DNA of 64,000 bases from contig CM055098.1 of the NCBI GenBank assembly GCA_029204225.1, positions 18,879,303-18,943,302 on the forward strand, read 5' to 3'. Source of the stretch: Diphasiastrum complanatum (lineage: Eukaryota > Streptophyta > Lycopodiopsida > Lycopodiales > Lycopodiaceae). Within the stretch, counting starts at the first letter, position 1. Each line of letters begins with the position of its first letter. Positions 55,200 to 64,000 of this stretch are shown here, piece by piece. The notes under the pieces are model-generated. The model did no database searches. It was not told the origin of the DNA and was given only the letters and a program-made list of their open reading frames with translations. Position numbers and translations under genes: made by a program.

Positions 55200-55978
55200 G
55201 GTAATCAGTTTCATCGATGCTTGATCCGACTGTTTAAGAAAGATAAGAAGATTGTGGAACAGTTCACCATTGGAGATGAATTACTATTTTGGAATGGAAA
55301 AGTTTGCGTACCTGGTGATGATGAGCTCAAACAGAAGATTTTGTTTGAATGTCATGACATACCCTGTGCAGGACATCCCGGTATACACAGGACTCTGGAC
55401 TTGGTTAAGAGAGAATTTTATTGGCCAAAGCTCAATCCATATGTCGAGTCATATGTTGTTAAATGCAAGCCCTGTCAACTAGCGAAGCCTAAATGCCATA
55501 AGGTTGGTGGTTTGTTGCATCCGTTAGATATCCCAGATAAGAAATGGGAAAGCATATCTATGGATTTTGTAGTTGGACTTCCAAAGACCCAACGACAAAA
55601 TGATTCTATTTGGGTTGTAGTGGATCAGTTAACTAAGTTAGCTGTAGAGTTATCAATAGCAATTCTATGAATAGTTGGTCCATGCATAGGACTCTATTCT
55701 AGGTGAATCTATGTATAGGGAACATAGGGCTATGCATGGCTATGTACCCAGGATGCATTAGGCTCTATATAAGAGGACCAAACTCGCCCTACTCCTCATC
55801 ATGGTTCTTGATTCATTGCCAGGCTCTCATTCTACATTCATGCTTCTTGTTCCTTGGCTTGGGGATGAGGCTTCTAGAGATTGATTGGATGCTTCTACTT
55901 GGTTGGGTGGTTTCTCCACAGTGTGTTATCCTTTTGTGTTTAGGATTTGTAAGCAGGATCTAAGAAGCTTCCCTTATA
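55200..55978 (+). mobile_element. Truncated chromovirus copy: integrase fragment fused to LTR
   Basis: From about 55,230 to 55,645 the sequence is nearly identical to chromovirus integrase at 14,850-15,265 (HDIPCAGHPGIHRTLDLVK, KCKPCQLAK, SMDFVVGLPKTQRQ). At TTAGCTGTAGAGTTATC it jumps to the middle of the LTR (equivalent to 16,440) and follows the LTR to its end at 55,978. About 1.2 kb of integrase, chromodomain and LTR start are deleted. It lies in the opposite sense to the host element. Confidence 0.92.
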
Positions 55979-56102
55979 CTATGCGAGGGTTCTTTAGTTG
56001 TTTTTGTAGATAAAAAACTTGGTATCTCTCAGATCTTTGGGAAGCAACTCCTGCAAGGATCACAGTAGTTGAATCTGGGTTAGATCTCACTATAGAATTC
56101 TC

Positions 56103-56122
56103 TGCGAGAGTTAACTCTCGCA
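56103..56122. repeat. Perfect 20-bp palindrome in the leader
   Basis: TGCGAGAGTTAACTCTCGCA equals its own reverse complement. It is made of two leader motifs facing each other around GTTAAC. Confidence 0.95.
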
Positions 56123-56665
56123 CTGCACAGGCACTTAAACATCAAACTAACTCTCGCAAGCTTCTCTGTGCCCTGGTCTCACTGGGATGGAACTTCAGAG
56201 GGCTTTGCAAGAGTTCTTATGAAGATTTGAATTTTTTTGGACTCTTTCAAGGGTTTTTTGAATTTTTTATGATTTTTCTCTGATTTTTGCAATCTGCTTG
56301 GAACTAACTCTCGCAGGCTTCTATGCAAGTCTGGGACAGTACCCTAGAGCTGCTGCCAGTCATGCAAGGGTTAATTCTCACTAGTTTTGGAGATATTAAA
56401 GTCTGATGAGATTTTAGGCTCTTTTTTCCTCCAAAATGCAAATTGGTGTGTTTTTTGGATTTTTTGGCTGGTTGGTTTGGGTTTCAAGCCCTTAGGGGCT
56501 GTTCAAGGCCTCCTCTATTCTCTCACACCTCCTCCACTAGTTGTGAACAGTCCAAACACAAAAAAATACAGAAAACTAATTCTAAACTCCCAAAAATCTA
56601 CCTAAAACTACTCTAAAAAGCAAGAAAATAGCTAAAATGCAACTACACTAGTTAGTGGAAACCTA

Positions 56666-56683
56666 TCTCCGGCAACGACGCCA
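56666..56683 (-). promoter_or_regulatory. Primer-binding site, tRNA-Asp type
   Basis: Minus-strand TGGCGTCGTTGCCGGAGA differs at two positions from the Asp-tRNA-complementary site TGGCGCCGTTGCCGGGGA of plant Athila-like gypsy elements. It is placed just inside the LTR. Confidence 0.8.
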
Positions 56684-56687
56684 ACGT

Positions 56688-57492
56688 AGGGTCTTCGATC
56701 CGACGTTGTTATAGCTCTCCCGCTTGTCAACAAGGGTTAGTTCACTGGATAGGCACCTAACTATGCATAGATGCTACTTTTAGTTAGTTCCTTACTTTTC
56801 GCCTAACTCTACCACCATTAACACTACTCCCACTAACCCTACTCCTCTAAACTACCTTCATCATGATTGTAGGTGAATGGAAGGGGAAGATTAGAAGAGA
56901 TTGAAAAGAGAAGAGAGAAAGAGAGATAGAGAGGGAGAGTGAAGGTTAGCTCAAATGCTCCTTATGCTTGCTAATGGAGAAACATTAACTAAGACAACCG
57001 ATAAACATGAAATAAAAAGCAATGGGAACCACAATCAAAAGCATTAGCAAGTAGTGAATAGCAAATGAGGATGCTCCAAAATGTGGTAGAGTTTCCTCCT
57101 CCTCATTAAGCATGGAAATAGAGTACAAATGGTGCCTTTTTATAAAGTGGAGAAGGCCCTTGCCCCAAAATCCTATTGGCTAATATTTACATTGATCCTA
57201 TCCATTCATATTGGACCCAACTTGATCCAAGGGTCCACAAAAAGTACATTGAAATTCACAAGATTCATGTGAGTCCCAAATTGGACCCAACTCTAAAAAA
57301 GTAATCTCTAAGTTTCACTTTGGGCCTCAAGTTTTATTTTACTTACAAAGGTCCCAAGCCTATTATTTTAATTACAACTTAGCTTGCGTGCTCATTGGGC
57401 CCTGGGCTTATACGCGCAAGATGCCATGCCCTCGCAACACATTTTATTGGTCGATTTTTTTTATTTACAATTTGTCGGGAATACCCCCAACA
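56688..57492 (-). repeat. 5' LTR of the minus-strand element
   Basis: Begins TGTTGGGGGTATTCCC at 57,492. The inner end near 56,688 is approximate. Minus-strand blocks GCGAGGGCA, AATGAGCACGCAAG, CTTGGGACC and GACTCACATGAAT parallel the plus-strand LTR at 10.5-11.4 kb. A TATA-like TTTATAAAAAGG lies at about 57,136-57,147. Confidence 0.75.
57136..57147 (-). promoter_or_regulatory. TATA-like box of the minus-strand LTR
   Basis: TTTATAAAAAGG on the minus strand, at the place equivalent to the TATA-like site in the related plus-strand LTR. Confidence 0.45.
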
Positions 57493-58378
57493 AGGGGTGG
57501 ATGAACTACAACACGAAATATGTGTGAAGAAAATCAACTAGTTTAAACATTTGTTATTTGGCATATTGAAGCCAAGTGTCCATAACAACTTAGAGATAGT
57601 TAAAATTAGTATACTTACTAATTTTAACAAGTATATAGGTGGATAAGGTTGAATTTGGACCTACCCAAATTGGTTAGAAGAGGTACATTGAATTTAGTCA
57701 AGTTAATCTAGGTTTTTGGCAAGTACCTAAAAACTTCCATAATTGGATAAGCTTAGGCAAGATCATTTAAATGGTCAAGAGGTTGTTACAAATAGGCATA
57801 CAAGCATGGGAGAAATTCACTCTCTCATTCTTCTCTCATTTATTCTTATGAAAGATATCTCTTTGGGTTTCTACATCAATCTCTTGCATCTTGGTGGTGA
57901 TATGGTGAATTTTTGTGTGTAGAATGTTGATTTTTTTTTCAAATAAAAAAAAGAGATCTTTGCGATACAAAGCCTAATTTAGGTCAAAACACTTGTAGTA
58001 GGCCAATTTACTTCCCTAATTAGGGGATACATCATTCTTCAAGATTCTATATTAAGTTCCTAGCTTTTGCATGTAGAATTTGGATGATTCAATATATGCA
58101 TTTTTTTGAAAACTCTAAAGTTGATAGGATATCTTGATTTTGAAGTTTCTGGACTTTTCAAGAGTGTGTTTCAATCTTAAAAGAGTGCAAAAATTTATTA
58201 TATTGTAGGTTGATCATGTGTTGATCAAGTCTCATCAAGTCTATTTTTTGATTGGCTAGTTTTGTGCAAGAAAGAGATTTGAGAGGTTCCATATCTTTGT
58301 GATTTTTTCTTGGATTCATTTTTTGACTTTAAAGAGAGTGCTAAGTGCATTGAAACAGGTTGAAAGAGAAGACCATAC
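57493..58378 (+). other. Non-coding region, probable LTR and leader of copia copy C
   Basis: AT-rich without ORFs. It contains CTCTCTCATTCTTCTCTC near 57,810. Its right end (GTGC..AGTGCATTGAAACAGG) matches the leader of copy B. LTR ends and primer site were not identified. Confidence 0.4.
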
Positions 58379-59730
58379 ATGGCCACAAATGGAGGCTTCA
58401 TCTTGGAGAGCAATGATAGACTTACCTCAAGCAACTTGGAAGGTGAGAATGGAGTCTCTCCCTGAGATGAATGAGTTGATGGATATTGTTGAATGGAGGA
58501 GAGACCTTTGGCACCTCAAGAACAATGAGGTGTGATAGGAGGGCAAAGAAAGCTCTTCATGTGATCAAGATGTATGTGAGAAATGAACCTCTCATGGAAG
58601 TTGGTAAGTTTACTTCATCTAGTGAGACTTAGGAAACTTTAAAGAAGGCTTATGAGTCTCAGTCTACATCAAGGGTTCTAACTCTTAGGAGGCAAATCTT
58701 TCAAAGTTTCCAAAAGAAGGATGAAAGTGCTCATGCTTTTTTTTTTAGGGTTAATGCATTAGCATGTATTGATGAAAGCATAACAAGATATAACTTGTTC
58801 AAGTAGTTCTTAATGGCTTGATGGATGATCATGCAAATCTTGTTCAAAGTTTTGCTATTCAAAAGACATTTCCAAGTATGGAGGACTTTCTATAAATCTT
58901 GGCGAATGAGGATTTTAGACTTATATCAAGAGGAGGATCCACTTTCACATCTCAAGTTGGAGAGGAGGAGGCTATCTACTCATAAGGCAAGTTCAAGGGC
59001 AAGGGCAAGGGCTCTAAAGGGCAAGATCAAGGTGAGCCTTCTACTTTTGTTGGCAAAAAGAAAGATAGATCAAAGCCAAAATGTTTCTATTGTGGAGTCA
59101 AAGGACATTTTTCTAGCGATTGCTTCAAGAACAAAAGAGATCAAGGTGAGAAGCAAAGCAATCTAACTCTAGATGAGGATGGTGTTGATGAACAAAACTC
59201 AAATTATTCCTTTGTTATGTCTTCTTTTTTGTTCGCTAATCATGGGGATGTTGATCTTTGGTGGATTGATAGTGGAACTAGCTCACATATGACATTTCAT
59301 AAGGAGTATTACTCATCGGCATATAAAGGTGATAAGAAGGTGATCTACACTGCCAATGATGGTGAGTGTGCACTTGGCACAATTCCTATTTCTCTCTTTA
59401 CTAATAGGAATTTGAATTTGAAGAATGTTTTGTTCATTCCATCAATAACTAAGAACCTTCTTAGTGTTAGTCAAATGGTTTCTGACAAGGGTCTTAAGGT
59501 GAAGTTTGATGGAGATGCTTGCTTGATCAAGAAGGAAGGTGAAGTGATTGCAAAAGGGAAGAGGCAAGGTAAAATGTTCAAACTTGATGCTTGTGTTCTA
59601 ACCAAGTTGGATGTATGGCAAAGGAGCAATTGTCAATACAAGAGGTATGGAACAAGAGATTGGGGAATCTCCAATTCGAGTCATTAAAGGTTATGGCAAA
59701 GAGGCAAGTTGTTTTTGGTCTTCCAAAATG
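58379..59730 (+). pseudogene. Copia copy C: gag, zinc knuckle, protease
   Basis: ATG at 58,379 opens MATNGGFILESNDRLTSSN and is soon frame-shifted. Decayed gag follows, then CFYCGVKGHFSSDCFKNKRD (intact knuckle). A 156-codon frame (59,217-59,687) has LWWIDSGTSSHMTFHKEYYS, LKNVLFIPSITKNLLSVSQM and GKRQGKMFKLDACVL. The DSG protease motif is kept. It is the same family as copies A and B. The pre-integrase region is interrupted at about 59,731. Confidence 0.92.
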
Positions 59731-60345
59731 TAATACCCTATTACATGCATAATTTTCTTGAAATACTATATTGTGATGCAAAACCCCAATCAACCTACTC
59801 AACTAATAAAGATAATAAAGCTTGCTCTGTGTTGTTGTGAATCAATACTCTGAAACTTGCAAATGGATACTCATGCAGTTTAACTTGGTAGTCAGTCGTT
59901 CTTTTGAATGAGCTCTTTCTATTATTGAGGACAGATTGTCGGACTACACTTGAATTGTACTGAGACATTTGCATGTTTTTCCGCCTTGGTTTATCTGATG
60001 CAACAAACCTCGCTTGTCTAACAAACTCTATTAGGTGCACAGTCTGATAGATCGGTCTGGCCGATAAGTCGGAATAAAAAAAGCAACACGTTCGATATGA
60101 GATTAGTTGGCATCAATATCTTTTACTTTTGTATGTTTTAAACCACATCTTAGTCGGTGATACTAGTCGCCGATACTCTTGAATGTCTGTTGACAACCAG
60201 CTTTTAATCCAAGAACAATAAATGAGTTAAAAACATCTAAAATCACAACATTAAGCAGTCTCTTTGGGGAACGACAATCTTTTATGCCACATATCCTTAC
60301 AATTAAGATAAGTATAGCATGACACAAAATCTCTACAAATCATGA
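59731..60345. mobile_element. Insertion of unknown type in copia copy C (about 615 bp)
   Basis: Copia coding stops after TTTTGGTCTTCCAAAATG and resumes at ATCATGTTTGTGAGCA, which in copy B are about 25 bases apart. The intervening sequence matches no other part of the window. It has only an 81-codon minus frame (VRQSVLNNRKSSFKRTTDYQ) with no recognised domain. Inverted ends or a target duplication were not clear. Confidence 0.5.
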
Positions 60346-60722
60346 ATCATGTTTGTGAGCAATGTTTTTTTATCAAAGTCACATAGATTGCCTTATTAGA
60401 GATCTATATCTAGATCTACTAGTCCTTTCCAAGTTGTGCATTCAAATATTAGCAATGTTGGTGCTAAGATGTATGTAACTTTTATTGATGATTTTAGTAG
60501 ATTTTGTTGGGTGTATCTACTAAAGAGCAAGGATGAAGTGTATGATGTCTTTGCCAAGTTCAAGATTGCAAGGGAGATCGAATTCAACACCAAAATCAAG
60601 TGCTTGAGTGACAATGGTGGTGAGTACATTTCTACCAAGTTCAAAGCATTTTGTGATGTAAATGGGATAAAGAGAGAGCTTGCAAGTCCAAGAACATTAC
60701 AACAAAATGGGATCCTGACATT
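60346..60722 (+). pseudogene. Copia copy C: integrase fragment
   Basis: The frame 60,436-60,732 contains MYVTFIDDFSRFCWVYLLKS, KCLSDNGGEYISTKFKAFC and RTLQQNG, and stops being copia-like right after QQNG. One codon is lost before SDNGGEY compared with copy B (KCLRSDNG). Confidence 0.92.
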
Positions 60723-62095
60723 CTGTGAGTAAATTTTTTGCGAGTTTCTTCCACCCATGCTCCAACAAAATGGTATCACATGGTGTGCTACTCTTTTTAT
60801 GGCACTACATGATTTTATAAGAACAAGAATTGTCGTTTGACGCATACTTAAAAATTTGACTATCCATTAAATTCTAAATAGGTCCATCACAACATACTTT
60901 GTTACTCTATAAATACAGTTATATTTTTTAAATTGTTCTAAAGCTGTAAAAGTTAGCATGTTGGCGTGCTAAACTGCAAATTTTTTATTTCAAAAAAAGA
61001 AGATTTTTTAAAGAACCTTTTGCAAAAATAAATTTCTTTTTGGAGCTAATTCGGCTAGCATGCTGGTGTGCTAACCGAGTAAATTCTAAAATAGAAAAGC
61101 TATTTTGACACATTTGAGAACCAAATTTTGAGTAAAAACATTATTTCAAAATATTTATGTCATCTCCAAGCATTGAGAGTCGAATTGTCATGTCGACAAT
61201 AGGAGTAGTCGATAATTTTTCTAAAAGATTGCTCGTCTTTCAGGTAGAAAATTTGATCCTCAATAAATATGAGAATATTTCTAATTTTGTCGTACTAAGG
61301 CATTTAGACTTGCTTAGGAAATAATTGCCTTCATCGGATAGCCTATCGAATTGAAAAAGGTCATATTGGGATGCCCCTTCAAAGTATTGGTCTGATTGCT
61401 CAACATGTGATGCATTGTATGGAAAGGCAATTCCTCTTCATTGTGAAGTTATGCCCACTACAAGAAGGGTTCACCTTGCAGACAACTTTTTGCGGCAGGA
61501 GATATTCTCTTTATATTTGCTAATGGTGACAGATATCTAATTAGCTATTCATACTTCACGAGAGTGTGGTAATCGAATTTTAACAACGTGATCATTCCTA
61601 GAAAAGTACATTATTAGAGGGCTACCAAATCCATGCTGAATATGCAAAAGAAAATAGCTTACAATCATCAACCAATCTTTTGTAGAGGAGATGGAATTAA
61701 AAATATTTTCTCTTCCTTTAAAAAAACCAACCCCATGCACCTCTAGCTCCCAAAAATGAAAGGGAGATAAAAGTAACACATAAGGGGATCAGCCATGTGT
61801 TTCTCATGTAGAGCAAGAGAAGAATGGACCTCCTCAATCATAGACAACTCACTCAATAAAAAAAGGACCAATTTTTTAACTAAAATAATCATCTCTAAGA
61901 ACAAATCATGTTTTCATATTTTCAACTGAAATTGTCCCCATCACTCAATCTCATAAAGGCTGGCAGATATAGAAACCAACTCTGACTTTTAGTCCTCTTT
62001 ATTCTATTGGAAATAGACAAATGTCTCTATTCGCTTTTTCAGCATTTTCTTGTTGTCTTTCTTTGAGTAAAGAGCATGCGAATCTGAATCACTTG
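60723..62095. other. Unassigned, no gene seen
   Basis: AT-rich sequence. A motif TAGCATG.TGG.GTGCTAA occurs twice (about 60,954 and 61,054). No recognisable coding, LTR ends or inverted termini. Confidence 0.4.
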
Positions 62096-62645
62096 AAGTA
62101 GATAATAAGCATTTTCTTCTCATTTATTCTTGTAATAAAGTGGATGATACTCTACATAGAATTAGACCTTGTTGGATAAAAATGATCATTACCCAATTTT
62201 TGTAAGCTTAAAAAAGGCTTGAATAGAAGAGTCATAATTACATCTGAATCATCTATGAGTACACCTATTGCAGACATCTGTTCAAGTAAATTTTTGAAAC
62301 TATTTAGATTATTCAAAATAGAATCTCCATCAATCACTTTTAAATGAGAATTTCTTTTTCAAATAAAACTTGGAAGTCACATCTCTAATGTCATAGACTG
62401 TGCTGAAAATATCTCATGCACCTAAATCTTTGATAATGAGAGTTATGAGTGCAAAAGCATTTCCATCCTTGTGTGTCCATCTTGTAATTACAACTTCCTC
62501 AATAAAACGTTTAAGCTATGTGCCTTCAATAACATCCCATAACTCTTTGGCTAGTAAATATCTTTAAACTTGAATTTCCACATATGATAATTATCATCAT
62601 CCAGTTTATCAATGAAAGGTGAATCTGATGATGTCGACTCCATTA
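62096..62645 (-). pseudogene. Ty1/copia gag fragment
   Basis: Minus frames give ESTSSDSPFIDKLDDDNYHM, WKFKFKRYLLAKELWDVIEG and DSILNNLNSFKNLLEQMSAI, then DDSDVIMTLL. This is the N-terminal copia gag and UBN2-type core, broken by frameshifts. Its primer site lies at 62,881-62,870. Coding fades at about 62,160, and no pol follows on this strand. Confidence 0.85.

Positions 62646-64000
<1,355 letters not shown>

Larger units (their letters stand above)
54391..56660 (-). other. Leader with about fifteen TGCGAGRGTT-type motifs in both orientations
   Basis: No ORF belongs to the element here. The motif TGCGA(A/G)(A/G)GTT or its complement is at 54,750, 54,781, 54,792, 54,822, 54,931, 54,962, 54,992, 55,033 (variant), 55,982, 56,103, 56,113, 56,149, 56,206 (variant), 56,306 and 56,363 (variant). 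At 56,103-56,122 two copies form a perfect palindrome. The stretch is split by a chromovirus fragment. Confidence 0.75.
51440..57492 (-). mobile_element. LTR retrotransposon with an unrecognised internal gene (minus strand)
   Basis: Minus-strand order: an LTR beginning TGTTGGGGGTATTCCC at 57,492, a tRNA-Asp-type primer site at 56,683-56,666, a long leader full of a TGCGAGRGTT motif, then a broken gene from about 54,390 to 51,455. The LTR shares blocks with the gag-only element at 10.5 kb. No RT, integrase or protease was recognised. A chromovirus fragment is inserted in the leader (about 55,200-55,978). The 3' LTR was not found. Confidence 0.7.

Overview
The window looks like nuclear DNA of a plant, most likely a seed plant, from a repeat-dense, gene-poor region. 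The base composition is AT-rich. There are long CT/GA, TG and AT microsatellites and short TTTAGGG telomere-type strings. Almost every recognisable coding segment belongs to Ty1/copia or Ty3/gypsy LTR retrotransposons, with some class II transposons. I find no intact cellular gene, no tRNA or rRNA gene, and no CRISPR array. Species cannot be named from the sequence.

Left part (1-20.3 kb). A possible host-gene 3' region (1-2.7 kb, weak) is followed by a diverged direct repeat (3.56-4.3 and 5.39-6.1 kb) that flanks a fragment of an unfamiliar minus-strand retroelement gene. From 6.1 to 20.24 kb lies one minus-strand copia element cut twice. A CACTA-like composite (17.03-19.94 kb) sits in its reverse transcriptase. 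A Ty3/gypsy chromovirus (8,098-16,774, duplication ATTTT) sits in its RNase H, and the copia reading frame matches up across the gap. Inside the chromovirus lies a gag-only LTR element (10,501 to about 14,820), and the chromovirus RT and RNase H have been lost beside it.

Middle part (20.3-48.3 kb). A 0.69-kb direct duplication with large microsatellites comes first, then an unassigned coding-like region (22.4-23.75 kb). Next is a nearly complete minus-strand copia element (23.8-29.44 kb) carrying a MITE-like insertion, followed by a stray chromovirus LTR and another copia RT fragment with an internal triplication. A 4.6-kb hAT-type element has 17-bp inverted termini and a perfect 8-bp target duplication (33,228-37,833). 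After it come a gypsy RT/RNase H fragment, a CACTA end, a doubtful LINE-like region, a gypsy gag with two zinc knuckles, and two copia copies arranged head to head.

Right part (48.3-64 kb). This holds a tiny tRNA-derived retroposon with a perfect 14-bp duplication (49.45 kb). It is followed by a minus-strand LTR element (about 51.45-57.49 kb). Its LTR and tRNA-Asp-type primer site resemble those of the gag-only element, but its internal gene is different and unrecognised. Its leader is filled with a TGCGAGRGTT-type motif and is interrupted by a truncated chromovirus copy. Copia fragments and a 216-bp TC microsatellite close the window. The two LTR elements that share an LTR type but carry different proteins are the best candidates for something undescribed.
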